64,000 nucleotides of DNA, taken from positions 2,604,001 to 2,668,000 of the forward strand of contig NZ_CP066306.1 in the NCBI RefSeq assembly GCF_016406145.1, written 5' to 3'. The DNA comes from Pseudomonas putida (GTDB lineage Bacteria > Pseudomonadota > Gammaproteobacteria > Pseudomonadales > Pseudomonadaceae). Under the pieces are notes generated by a model. That model ran no database searches and was not told the DNA's origin. It saw only the letters and a list, made by a program, of their open reading frames with translations. Both the position numbers and the translations under genes were made by a program. Shown here piece after piece: positions 25,478 to 34,278 of the stretch; the first letter of the stretch is position 1; every line of letters starts with the position of its first letter.

Positions 25478-26236
25478 GGGAGTGCCCTCAAGTATGTTGC
25501 TGTGTACGCCCTGTCCCAAGTGGGGCGGGCTCTAGTGTCGGCAAAGTCAGCACAATTACTTCAAGTTGAAATAACACCCAAGAACGGAACAACCCTAGCT
25601 AAGCATTCTCGATGGGGGAGTACGGATCAAACTGGTCACAGTTAGTAATAGTAGCTCGCTAACCTATTCTCGCTACTTGTGGCACTCAGTGAGTATCCCG
25701 GCAGGGGACATACTGTCGCCTTCAGCTTCGGTCCGCCATACGTGCGGCTCACGCGGTTCCACAAGAATTGGTGGCTCGTAAAGATCAGCTGCTTGGCTTG
25801 GGAAGCCGGCGGATGCTCTACCCGATAGGACACAGAGTAGCCCTGGGAGCTCAGATTGTGAGATTTGGCGAAGGGTGTTGATGATCACGATGCAATTCTT
25901 CGGAAATACTGTATTAATAAACAGCCTTGGCTTACCCGTCAAATCCTGGTAGAAGGAGTTGTTCATCATTTTGCTGCTGCGCAAGGCAATGTGCCGGCAC
26001 CGGCTCCTTGCATGCTCCGGGTCAATGCTGCCTTCAGCGGTGAAACTGCGCATCGCTGTACAGCCTAAAAGTCAATGCTCTCGAGTCCGTGCGAAGTCGG
26101 GGGATGGTGTCGGCGAATATATGCCTCCAGCCGCAGAATATCCTTTAGTAGGCGTTTGAAAGCCGTGAGGCAGCTCGGCCACCACTCGACCGCGTGCGCC
26201 CGTCAGGTCCGGTAGTAGAGAGCGCCGGCGCCTGAT
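25478..26236. other. 759-bp stretch with no confident gene
   Basis: A 126-residue frame on the minus strand (25673-26053) contains FYQDLTGKPRLFINTVF but has no recognised domain, no clear Shine-Dalgarno and no leader. I would not call it a gene without homologues. The part next to 25478 probably holds the promoter of the amidase-protease operon. Confidence 0.3.
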
Positions 26237-27154
26237 CTACTTCGGTTGGTGTTTCAGCAGAAACTGGTACGGTTTGTTCTCGGTCCCGGATCCGTCAAAA
26301 GATGTTGATGACCAGTAGGAATACCCTATCACACGTGGATCATTGGCCATTATTTCCTCGGTAGCAGATAGGGCTTTCCCCATCGCCTCGTCCCAAGTGT
26401 ATCTACTCCATTGCTGTCCGTAGGCTGCAAGACCGAGCAAAATGGGGCCTCTGATACCCTTCATTATTCCTGCTATGTAATGCTGCCTGTTACCCGGGCC
26501 TGTCCTGCTGTCATCGAAAGGTTTGCAGTCTTCTTGGCACTTGCTGTAGGCCTGCATAGAGACAAAGTCGGCCGCCGACAGCGGAATCTCTTTAGCTCCA
26601 ATGTGGCCCCCATGGGTTGTAATGCCCACTGATACACCTGGCTTCAGAGCCTTCACCCTATCCTTCAGGTCTTGAAATGCCTCGGCATGGGTTTTGTAGC
26701 CGCAAACTGCGTTACGCCTCCACTTGCCCTCAAGATCAAGCTCAACTGCATCGATGCCACCGGTAACCAAGGCGGGCACTAGGTCTGAGCTTGAATCGAG
26801 AAGGTCATCAATGGCGACCTTCGTTGGTGGCAAGTACACAGTCGCTATGACATGCATCTGCTTAGCTCGAAGAGCTTTCACCAGCTTCTCTACTTGGTCC
26901 AACGTGGCAAGAGGTATTGGTCTCTCGGCTTTGGAGGCAGGGATATGGGGCGGACATTTAGTTGCTTCTGCAGGGTCCTTCGTCAGCATGATGTGGACAC
27001 GGCGGACACCAATGTCTTCGAGCTTTTGGATCAACGCGTCTGAGTAATTTGCAGGGCTTTTCCACCACACGCCACGCCCCTTGAGCACATCCTCGATATC
27101 AGCTGCTGACACACCCATTGAGAGCATTATCAGCAGGAACAGCGCTTTATTCAT
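26237..27154 (-). CDS. Exported TIM-barrel protein with GH18-like acidic motif
   Basis: 305 residues. Signal peptide NKALFLLIMLSMGVSA. Beta/alpha pattern: GVRRVHIMLTKD, MHVIATVYLPP, GGIDAVELDLEG (134-143; Asp140 and Glu142), VSVGITTHGG, FVSMQAYS, ILLGLAAYGQQW and VIGYSYWSS. The DxE on strand 4 followed by MQAYS is like GH18 chitinases and related glycosidases, but I do not see the full DxxDxDxE. Function as a glycan hydrolase is inferred. It stands alone between the amidase operon and the divergent GH75-like gene. Confidence 0.6.
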   Translation of the reverse strand: MNKALFLLIMLSMGVSAADIEDVLKGRGVWWKSPANYSDALIQKLEDIGVRRVHIMLTKDPAEATKCPPHIPASKAERPIPLATLDQVEKLVKALRAKQMHVIATVYLPPTKVAIDDLLDSSSDLVPALVTGGIDAVELDLEGKWRRNAVCGYKTHAEAFQDLKDRVKALKPGVSVGITTHGGHIGAKEIPLSAADFVSMQAYSKCQEDCKPFDDSRTGPGNRQHYIAGIMKGIRGPILLGLAAYGQQWSRYTWDEAMGKALSATEEIMANDPRVIGYSYWSSTSFDGSGTENKPYQFLLKHQPK

Positions 27155-27350
27155 GTTGGGTCCACCGGGCTGATTGGTTGGATCAGCTTAGATTAGCCTC
27201 TGTGCGCCGTCCAATGAGCTCGGAGGCAAATTCGCGATATGCCTTATTATGGAATTAAATTTGATCCTCCTTGACGCGGGGCCGGAATGCGTCTGCACTG
27301 AGAGCTATAGCGTTCCCTCGAATTAATCATTGTTCAAGCGTCCTAGGTGA

Positions 27351-28403
27351 ATGTACATGAGAGTCCACTCGAAGATAGCTAGTGTGTTGTTACTATTAGG
27401 TGCTTCAATGTCAATCTTTGCAGACGACTGTGGAGTGCCGGGGGCGATAGTAGGAAAATTAGATAAGAAGAAAATCGATTTAAAGGCTCGTTTCTTTCAA
27501 GACGGATCAATAGCTGTGAGAGCACGGTTATCTGTAAACCCAGATGGTGGTCCTGGTTCGTACACAGTTGGTGATCACGGATTCACCTATATTGCGAATG
27601 GTCTATCTGCCTGGCGGAATGGTAAGCGCCATGAGTGCGACATACCGTGCTCAAAAGAGTTTAGAAAAGCTGAATCGAAAGGCTTCGAAACTGGCACCAC
27701 CGAGTTCTGCGTCTTCGCGATGGAGGTCGAGCCGTTGGAACCAGGCCGTGGACTTGTGTCATGCGGTGACGGACGACTTGTAATTGGGAACGGTAAGGGG
27801 AAACCAAAATTGGGCGGTATGCTAGATACTGTTACCGGCAAGCAAGTCAGATCTTATGTTTCTACAACATCTAGTAGGCATACTATTGAGGGGGTTGTTC
27901 AGCATTTGGATTCTGAAACACTCCCGATCGCCGTTACGCCAAGGACTGATCTGCTTGGAAAGGTTGTTTGGATAGGTGGTACGGGTTACAGAAGCACGTA
28001 CGCCATAATCGGGGACAAAGGTCCTGCATTCGGTGAGGGTTCTATAGCGCTCCACCAGCTGTTGCGTACTGGAGTAATTTCAGAGCAGAAGTCAGGACCT
28101 ATCGCTTTAGAAGATCGTTGTGGGGCTGGCGAACTAGGATTGCGGCCACCGTTTCAATCAAGACCGGACCGTCCTAGTGACAAATGCAGACCTGGTTATA
28201 CGGCTAAGTCACCAAGCGATATTCGAGCCTACACAGGTATAATAGAAGAGTTGGATTTCGTGGTTCTTGGCGATGCCAAATTTCAAATGGATGGTAGAAT
28301 AATAACAGAGGCAGTTTCTGCTGAGTCGATAAAGTCGACGGCGGACAAAGCTGGCTACACAAAAGAGGCAATTGATAAAATGCTCGCATGCCTTCCAAGG
28401 TGA
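27351..28403 (+). CDS. Exported GH75 chitosanase-like protein
   Basis: 350 residues. Signal peptide ending MSIFADDC. Residues 215-240, STYAIIGDKGPAFGEGSIAL, match the GH75 chitosanase pattern (an Asp in GDxGP and a Glu in GExS; here Asp222 and Glu229). LDFVVLGDAKFQ resembles an earlier strand of that fold. The N-terminal 180 residues are not recognised. ATG 27351 and ATG 27357 are both possible; the latter is better spaced from AGGTG. Base composition is clearly AT-richer than the core genes. The wall sugar target is unknown. Confidence 0.5.
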   Translation: MYMRVHSKIASVLLLLGASMSIFADDCGVPGAIVGKLDKKKIDLKARFFQDGSIAVRARLSVNPDGGPGSYTVGDHGFTYIANGLSAWRNGKRHECDIPCSKEFRKAESKGFETGTTEFCVFAMEVEPLEPGRGLVSCGDGRLVIGNGKGKPKLGGMLDTVTGKQVRSYVSTTSSRHTIEGVVQHLDSETLPIAVTPRTDLLGKVVWIGGTGYRSTYAIIGDKGPAFGEGSIALHQLLRTGVISEQKSGPIALEDRCGAGELGLRPPFQSRPDRPSDKCRPGYTAKSPSDIRAYTGIIEELDFVVLGDAKFQMDGRIITEAVSAESIKSTADKAGYTKEAIDKMLACLPR

Positions 28404-28408
28404 ATTTA

Positions 28409-28450
28409 AGTGCTTGTGATTAAATCCGTTCAAAAGTGATCACAAGCACT
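28409..28450. terminator. Bidirectional terminator-like hairpin
   Basis: A perfect 12-bp stem AGTGCTTGTGAT/ATCACAAGCACT (28409-28420 and 28439-28450) with an 18-nt loop, between the convergent chitosanase-like and lipoprotein genes. Confidence 0.55.
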
Positions 28451-28461
28451 GCTTAGTTGAA

Positions 28462-29250
28462 TTAGAACTGCTTGGTGCACGAATCGAGCCGAGCAAGAAC
28501 CAAGGTTTCTTCTTCTTGCGCAAGGTTCGCGCTTGCAGCTTTTGCAGCAGCTCCATTTTTTATATATATATCGAATTTTGTATTGGCATCCATCTCAGCT
28601 CTCAGAGCTTCTTTTAATTGTTTCAAGTCTGGGTCCTTCAGAACCACAGTAGACTGAGCCTGATACAGCTTTCGGCGAACTTCTTCGATATTTTCAGACG
28701 CTGTTGTTATGCCCGGATTGGAGAGAGGGGTTACATCTGGGAGGGGAGCGACAACACCCAGCATGCAGTCCATGGCGATACTGGCTTTACGGTAGTTCAA
28801 TGCCTGAATCGTAAAATCATAGCGCTGGCCGTAGATGGAAGAGCCGGCCGCAATGGCACTCCCGGTGTAAACGGTCGAGGCTGATTTAGTTAAACCTCCG
28901 ATAACACCGATGATCCCACCAGCCACGGCCGTGTCCTTGGCAGCGTTATTCGCGGTGACAAGGTCGTTATGGACCTTGAAATAATGATCGCGGTAGATCA
29001 TCAGGTTGAGCTTCAAGTCGTGTTGAGTCTCTGGTTTCTTTAAGGCCGCGGCGAGTGCACCTAGTCGTTCTGGGTTTGCTTCTCGCTGTGTACGTGCAGG
29101 CCTAGTCTTTCCACCGCCCCCCACGCCGGTTTGAGGCTGGAGAACGGAGTCATTCTCTGTTGGTTCATTGACGGGGAGGGGGTAGGGGTTAACACAACCT
29201 GTGAGCAAGCTAATCGATAGCACAGTTGCAGGGCCTAAACCTAAGCGCAT
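28462..29250 (-). CDS. Hypothetical lipoprotein
   Basis: 262 residues. The lipobox LLTGC gives Cys19 as the lipid anchor, and there is no Asp at +2, so outer-membrane sorting is likely. Then a low-complexity linker (QTGVGGGGKTRPAR). A glycine-rich hydrophobic stretch (GGIIGVIGGLTKSAS...SAIAAGSS, about 112-140) could insert in or lie along a membrane. Helical C-terminus. Family not recognised. Position suggests it belongs to the exported hydrolase block, perhaps as an anchor or immunity protein; that is a guess. Confidence 0.6.
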   Translation of the reverse strand: MRLGLGPATVLSISLLTGCVNPYPLPVNEPTENDSVLQPQTGVGGGGKTRPARTQREANPERLGALAAALKKPETQHDLKLNLMIYRDHYFKVHNDLVTANNAAKDTAVAGGIIGVIGGLTKSASTVYTGSAIAAGSSIYGQRYDFTIQALNYRKASIAMDCMLGVVAPLPDVTPLSNPGITTASENIEEVRRKLYQAQSTVVLKDPDLKQLKEALRAEMDANTKFDIYIKNGAAAKAASANLAQEEETLVLARLDSCTKQF

Positions 29251-29851
29251 ACACGTCCCCTAATAATCGGTGATGAGGATACTCAATACCTGGATGATAG
29301 CTTAGGGCCACGATAAGTCATTCCTAGCGTAACTAGGAGCGATCGATATCGGCGGAGCCGTTATTTTGGCGTAGGTCATCAAACGATCAATGGCGTCTAT
29401 AGCATGGCACTCCGGCCATCTAGACACCGCCTGAGCATTCCGCTCTCATACGTCACGCATACCAATGCGTTGGCATAATAATAAGAGTTCTGGGCTGTCC
29501 TTGGGTTGCTGTGACGCATGTCTTCTGCACTTCTTTGGGGCCGGAGTTTTAAGCTCGGCCGAGATGTGACAGACTGAAAAGGAACAGTTTTTGCTGATGG
29601 TCAGTCGTTAGCCATTCGCTTGTAGTGCATGGTAACTCAGCTAGGGCTGCTCCTGTTTAAACCTAAAGAACACCTTTTTCGTAAATAATAATTGACGAAA
29701 AATTACCCGCTTGAGTGCGGTTGAATGCAGGCTCATCATTCGTGTCAAGTCATCCTGACATCGTGTCAATGTTTCGTGACAAGTGGGGCCTGGCTTTGCC
29801 ATCGCACGCCGATCAGCGTAATCTTGGCGACAAGATTGGTCGGAGATTTAT
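29251..29851. other. 601-bp intergenic stretch at the border between accessory and core DNA
   Basis: No gene, tRNA or clear attachment site is recognised. The composition turns from AT-rich to core-like across it. It contains the tandem dyads at 29743-29781 and the promoter of the Rrf2 gene. Confidence 0.35.
29743..29781. promoter_or_regulatory. Two tandem TGTCA-N8-TGACA palindromes
   Basis: TGTCA/TGACA arms at 29743-29747 and 29756-29760, and again at 29764-29768 and 29777-29781. Both have an 8-bp spacer; their starts are 21 bp apart, two helical turns. They lie 71-109 bp before the Rrf2 start and look like paired operator sites. Confidence 0.5.
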
Positions 29852-30391
29852 ATGTCGCTCTACAGTGCTGGCGTTGAATACGGCATCCATTGCCTGCTGT
29901 ACCTGGTTGACGAGCGCGGTGATACCCGCGAGTCCAGCGTTCGCGACCTGGCGCAGTTACAGGGGGTGCCGCAGGAATACCTGGCCAAGGTATTCACCAA
30001 ACTGGCCCGGGCCAAACTGGTGGCAGCGACCGAAGGCGTGCGAGGGGGCTTTCGACTGGCACGGCCGTCGGACGAGATCACCGTGCTGGACATCGTCAAT
30101 GCTATTGACGGGCCGAAGAAGATCTTCGACTGCCGCGAGATCCGCGAGCGTTGCACGCTGTTCGAAGGCTCACCGCCGGGTTGGGCCACCGAGGGCACCT
30201 GTGCGATTCATGCAGTGATGCTGGGGGCGCAGAAGCGGATGGAAGAGGCCCTGGCGCAGCAGACTATCCTCGACCTGGCACGGCGCTTTGGGCGCAAGGC
30301 ACCGGCGGAGTTCGGCCAGCAGGTCAGTGACTGGATAGGGGAGCGGCGCGAGGGCAAAGGTGGGGGAGATATTCCGGTGAGTCAGGTCTAG
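29852..30391 (+). CDS. Rrf2-family transcriptional regulator
   Basis: 179 residues. N-terminal winged HTH (YSAGVEYGIHCLLYLVDERG; VPQEYLAKVFTKLARAKLV; GVRGGFRLARPSDEITVLDI). Three cysteines, Cys94, Cys101 and Cys117, in FDCREIRERC...GTCAIH, correspond to the iron-sulfur or redox-sensing cysteines of IscR/NsrR relatives, though the spacing differs from IscR. Shine-Dalgarno GGAG precedes the ATG. The targets are not visible; the tandem dyads upstream are candidates for autoregulation. Confidence 0.88.
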   Translation: MSLYSAGVEYGIHCLLYLVDERGDTRESSVRDLAQLQGVPQEYLAKVFTKLARAKLVAATEGVRGGFRLARPSDEITVLDIVNAIDGPKKIFDCREIRERCTLFEGSPPGWATEGTCAIHAVMLGAQKRMEEALAQQTILDLARRFGRKAPAEFGQQVSDWIGERREGKGGGDIPVSQV

Positions 30392-30440
30392 CTCAAGTGC
30401 TTGTTCAGGCCTGATCGCGGGGGGCGATGAGGCCCTGAGC

Positions 30441-31127
30441 TCAATGCACCGTCTTGCGTTGCCTCACACATGCGCGGGCCTGCGCCGTCAGCTCATCCAG
30501 CCACTCATCGCGCTGCTGCTCGGCTTCGATCATCGCATCTTCACCCTGCTGATTGAGCAGGTAGGTGTGAATCTGGTGCACTTCAGTGGCCTGGTAGATT
30601 GGCGCGATATCCAGTCGTCCGATGAGTGCGCCGCTGGCCTGGCCGGTGCTGCTCATCAGCACTTGCGGCCCACTGCCGGCCACCACTTGCATGCCCCTCG
30701 CTTCGAACCATGGCACCTGGTTGGCAAAGGCGTTCAGTTCGACGCTGGCAAAGCGCGCCTGCACATCGGCCAGCAATGCGCGGCCGATACCTTGACGGCG
30801 ATGCCCAGGCGTCACGGCGAGAAAGGCCAGAGCACAGGCTTGGGCATTGTCCTGGGCCGGTAACGTCAGGGCGAAACCGAGCATCTGGTCTGGCGCTTCG
30901 GCGTCCAGTGCCAGGGTCAGCTCCACGGCCAGGCCGCGCGTACCGTCCATGGCCTGCAGGTACTGATGCACTTCCATACCGACGCCGTACTGGTACAGCG
31001 GGTACAACGGATTGTCGGCACGAATGGCGACGCTGCTCAGTTCGCCGACATGGTGGATCACCAGCTCACGGATCTGGTTCTGGAAAGATTCGGGCGGCAC
31101 GCTGTCGAGGCGGCTCAGAATGAACAT
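30441..31127 (-). CDS. GNAT-family N-acetyltransferase
   Basis: 228 residues from MFILSRLDS. The acetyl-CoA loop VTPGHRRQGIGRALLADVQ (motif A, RxxGxG/A) is clear, preceded by ACALAFLAV. The C-terminal 60 residues are extra to the fold. A start upstream (31166) is possible but adds an unlikely Pro/Ala stretch. Substrate unknown. It ends 80 bp before argC on the same strand, so it may be read with argC upstream. Confidence 0.8.
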   Translation of the reverse strand: MFILSRLDSVPPESFQNQIRELVIHHVGELSSVAIRADNPLYPLYQYGVGMEVHQYLQAMDGTRGLAVELTLALDAEAPDQMLGFALTLPAQDNAQACALAFLAVTPGHRRQGIGRALLADVQARFASVELNAFANQVPWFEARGMQVVAGSGPQVLMSSTGQASGALIGRLDIAPIYQATEVHQIHTYLLNQQGEDAMIEAEQQRDEWLDELTAQARACVRQRKTVH

Positions 31128-31206
31128 CGGTGGACGGGCTCCGGCGGCTGTTGGATCGCCCCGCACCGGTTGATGCGGGACACACAGTCTACCCCTTTTT
31201 TGCCTG

Positions 31207-32148
31207 TCAGCCTTGGGCCTGCAGTGCTGCGACCATCAGCTCGAGGTTTTGCACCGCCGCACCCGAGGCGCCCTTGCCCAGGTTGTCGAATACTGCCGTG
31301 AGCAGTACCTGGCCGTGTTCGGGGTTGGCGTACAGGGCCAGGCGCAGGTCGTTGCTGTCGTTCAATGCCTCAGGATCCAGCGGCGAGGCCGCCCCCTGCT
31401 GGTGCAGTGGGGAGACCATCACGTGGCGTGCGCCCTGGTAGTGCCGTTCAAGGCATGCCTGCAATTGCTCGGCGCGGATCTGGCCTGGCAGCAGGCGCAA
31501 TTGCAGCGGGATGCTCAGGACGATGCCCTGACGATAGGCCGCATAACCAGGCATGAACATCGGCCGGGCTGCCAGGCCGGCATGCAGCTGGATTTCCGGT
31601 ACATGCTTGTGCGCCAGCTCCAGGCCGTACATCTGCAACGTGGGCGCCTGCTGTGCCCCGGGCTGCTCATGGCGTTCGACCGCCGCACGGCCACCGCCGG
31701 AATAGCCGGAGATGGCATGGATGCTCAGCGGGTAGTCGGCGGGTAACAGGCCAGCTTGCACCAGCGGGCGCAGCAGGGCGATGGCGCCAGTGGGGTAGCA
31801 ACCGGGGTTGCTGACCCGCTTGGCCAAGGCAATGTGCTCGGCCTGCCGCGGGGCCAGTTCAGGCAGGCCGTAGACCCAGCCGGGGGTGGTGCGATGCGCG
31901 GAGCTCGCATCGATCACCCGCACCTTTGGGTTGCGGATGGCCGACACGGCCTCGCGCGCCGCGTCGTCGGGCAGGCAGAGCAGGGCGATGTCAGCGCTGT
32001 TGATGGCGTCGCTGCGCCGTTGCGGGTCCTTGCGTTCGGCGTCGGGCAGGGTCAGCAGTTGCAAATCAGTGCGTCCTTGCAGGCGGGCATGGATCTGTAG
32101 GCCGGTGGTGCCTTGGTCGCCGTCGATGAAGACAATGGGGTGGCGCAT
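31207..32148 (-). CDS. argC: N-acetyl-gamma-glutamyl-phosphate reductase, type 2
   Basis: 313 residues, the shorter type 2 form. It makes N-acetylglutamate semialdehyde in arginine synthesis. Motifs: [13 protein letters not shown] (NADP loop), IDASSAHR, and [13 protein letters not shown] with catalytic Cys117; then [11 protein letters not shown]. It is read divergently from a LysR gene 124 bp away, which could control it. Confidence 0.93.
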   Translation of the reverse strand: MRHPIVFIDGDQGTTGLQIHARLQGRTDLQLLTLPDAERKDPQRRSDAINSADIALLCLPDDAAREAVSAIRNPKVRVIDASSAHRTTPGWVYGLPELAPRQAEHIALAKRVSNPGCYPTGAIALLRPLVQAGLLPADYPLSIHAISGYSGGGRAAVERHEQPGAQQAPTLQMYGLELAHKHVPEIQLHAGLAARPMFMPGYAAYRQGIVLSIPLQLRLLPGQIRAEQLQACLERHYQGARHVMVSPLHQQGAASPLDPEALNDSNDLRLALYANPEHGQVLLTAVFDNLGKGASGAAVQNLELMVAALQAQG

Positions 32149-32272
32149 GGTCGGGTCCGTTCAAAAGAAAGATGGCCTATGCTCGCTTGTCATCGTGGTA
32201 AACAAAATTTGAATATCATGATGCAGACGTTCATATTTCCTGAACGAAAGTCACCCTGAGCCGGCCCACCCC

Positions 32273-33154
32273 ATGCGCGAAATCAGCCTCGATCGCCTCC
32301 GCACCCTTGTGGTCATTACCGATCTGGGGTCATTCGCCGAGGCCGCGCGCCAGCTCAACCTGGCACCGCCGACCATCAGCCTGCACGTGGCCGAGCTCGA
32401 AGCGAAGGTCGGTGCGCCGCTGTTGACCCGTAACCGTAACCAGGTGCGCCCCACCGCTATAGGCGAAACCCTGCTCTTACGTGCCCGCCGGCTGTTGGCC
32501 GATGCCGACCTTGCCTTGGATGAAGTGCGGCGCCAGGTCGAAGGCTTGACCGGTCGGGTACGCCTGGGCGCCTCGACCGGCGCCATCGCCCACCTGTTGC
32601 CCCAGGCATTGGAGCACCTGCGGGTTGCACATCCAGGCATCGATGTACAGGTGCAGGTGCTGACCTCCCAGGCTTCTCTGGTGCGGCTGCGCGAAGGCGC
32701 CCTGGATATCGGCCTGGTGGCTTTGCCGCAGGTGGCGGGCAAGGGCATCAAGGTCACCGCCTGGCGGCGCGACCCGATCCTGGCCTACGTGCCGGCCGAC
32801 TGGCAGCCACCGGCCAGGGTCTCCCCGGCCTGGCTTGGGCAGCGAGCGCTGATTCTCAATGACAGCAGCACCCAGCTGTCGCGGGTGACCGCAGAGTGGT
32901 TCGCTGCCGCCGGGTTGTATCCTGAGCCGCGGATCGAGTTGAACTACAACGACGCGATCAAGAGCCTGGTGGGTGCCGGTTATGGCGCTACCTTGCTGCC
33001 CCAGGAAGGCGAGATGGCCGAACTGGACCGGCGCATTGCGCGCCGGCCGCTGCGCCCTGGGTTGTGGCGGCAACTGGGGATTGCCTGCCGGGAAGGCGAG
33101 ACCGAGCGGGCGACGAGGTTCGTGCTGGAGGCATTGGAGCGGTTGCGGCAGTGA
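32273..33154 (+). CDS. LysR-family regulator
   Basis: 293 residues, full length. HTH LDRLRTLVVITDLGSFAEAA, RQLNLAPPTISLHVAELEAK; effector domain from about residue 90 (GRVRLGASTGAIAHLLPQAL). It is divergent from argC. The effector is unknown. Confidence 0.9.
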   Translation: MREISLDRLRTLVVITDLGSFAEAARQLNLAPPTISLHVAELEAKVGAPLLTRNRNQVRPTAIGETLLLRARRLLADADLALDEVRRQVEGLTGRVRLGASTGAIAHLLPQALEHLRVAHPGIDVQVQVLTSQASLVRLREGALDIGLVALPQVAGKGIKVTAWRRDPILAYVPADWQPPARVSPAWLGQRALILNDSSTQLSRVTAEWFAAAGLYPEPRIELNYNDAIKSLVGAGYGATLLPQEGEMAELDRRIARRPLRPGLWRQLGIACREGETERATRFVLEALERLRQ

Positions 33155-33194
33155 GTGGCTGTGGTGAATGAGCCACACAGCCCGCCCCAGGGGG

Positions 33195-33401
33195 TCACCT
33201 GTGTGCTTGTCGTCTCACCGCCGTCACGGTCTCCCCGCCCACGCCCCAATTATCCGTCGGCACTTCTTCGATCACGACGAATGTACTGGCTGGCGGCTTG
33301 CCCAGGACTTGCTCCAGCAAACGGGTGGTGCCCTCAATCAACTGACGTTTGTGCTCCGCGCTGACCCCTTCGTCGGTTACGCGAATATGGATATAAGGCA
33401 T
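33195..33401 (-). CDS. 4-oxalocrotonate tautomerase-family protein
   Basis: 68 residues starting MPYIHIRVTDEGVS; after Met removal Pro1 is the catalytic base of this family. VVIEEVPTDNWGVGGE is the conserved C-terminal part. It follows the SDR gene by 18 bp in the same operon, so it probably acts in the same small catabolic step. Substrate unknown. Confidence 0.88.
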   Translation of the reverse strand: MPYIHIRVTDEGVSAEHKRQLIEGTTRLLEQVLGKPPASTFVVIEEVPTDNWGVGGETVTAVRRQAHR

Positions 33402-33419
33402 GGCTGGTCGCTCCTTTGC

Positions 33420-34154
33420 TCAGTGCCAGGTACCGGCGGTGCTGCCGCCGTCCACCGGAAGAATGACGCCGCTGACGAAGCGTGAGTCGGTCAGGTATAA
33501 AACGGCGTCCACCACGTCTTGAGGCGAGCCGGTCCGGCCGCTCGGCGACAGCGCACCCAGGCCCTCAACATTGCCGCTGTGCAGTGGCGTATCAATGATT
33601 CCCGGTGCCACCGCGTTAACCTGCACCCCACTGGCTGCCAGCTCGAGAGCCAGGCCTTTGACAGCTTGGTTGAGCCCGCCCTTGACCAGCACCGGTAGCA
33701 GCGCCGGCACCCGGGTATCTGGCTGTAGGGCGATGGATGCGGTAATGGCGATGATATGCCCATGGCCTTGCTCGGCCATAACCCGCGCCGCCGCCTGGGC
33801 TGGGTAGAAGAAGCCCTTGAGATTGGTGCCGACCAGAGTGTCGACATCGGCCTCGGTGTAATCGGTAAACGGTTTGGGGATAAATATACCGGCGTTGTTG
33901 ATCAGTATGTCGACGCCGCCGAAGGTGTCTACGGCTGCGGCAATCAGCCGCCGGGCGGTATCAGCCTGTGCAATGTCACCTGCCACGCCGAGCAAGTGTC
34001 GGGGGTGGCCGAGGCGGGCGGCGGCCTGGTCCAGGCGTGCCTGGCTGCGGGCGTTGCCGATCACATTGTCACCCCGTTCCAGGAAAGCCTTGGTGAGGGC
34101 GAAGCCCAGACCGCTGGAGGCCCCTGTGACAATGACGGTTCTTGGCTGAGTCAT
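33420..34154 (-). CDS. Short-chain dehydrogenase/reductase (SDR) lacking the usual Tyr
   Basis: 244 residues. NAD(P) loop TGASSGLG (10-17), NNAGIF, ITASIAL. The usual YxxxK is replaced: PALLPVLVKGGLNQ keeps the Lys but has no Tyr before it. Substrate-binding APGIIDTPLH and a C-terminal GGSTAG tail are normal. It may use another residue, or belong to a divergent subfamily. It forms an operon with the tautomerase and is divergent from a LysR gene at 34279. Confidence 0.82.
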   Translation of the reverse strand: MTQPRTVIVTGASSGLGFALTKAFLERGDNVIGNARSQARLDQAAARLGHPRHLLGVAGDIAQADTARRLIAAAVDTFGGVDILINNAGIFIPKPFTDYTEADVDTLVGTNLKGFFYPAQAAARVMAEQGHGHIIAITASIALQPDTRVPALLPVLVKGGLNQAVKGLALELAASGVQVNAVAPGIIDTPLHSGNVEGLGALSPSGRTGSPQDVVDAVLYLTDSRFVSGVILPVDGGSTAGTWH

Positions 34155-34278
34155 GCTTGCGTTCTCCAGAAAGTGAGCCTGTGGCTCGTTGTGGAGGTCA
34201 CCTTAGGCTGTAACGCGTGCTTGAAAAATACGCTGCAAGGCATTTCAATTCATACACTGTGTAATTAATCGAGCCGTC

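Noticed and set aside
25673..26053. 126-residue open frame on the minus strand
   Set aside because: No family, no leader, no Shine-Dalgarno; composition and codon pattern look like a chance frame. Kept only as a remark on the gap.
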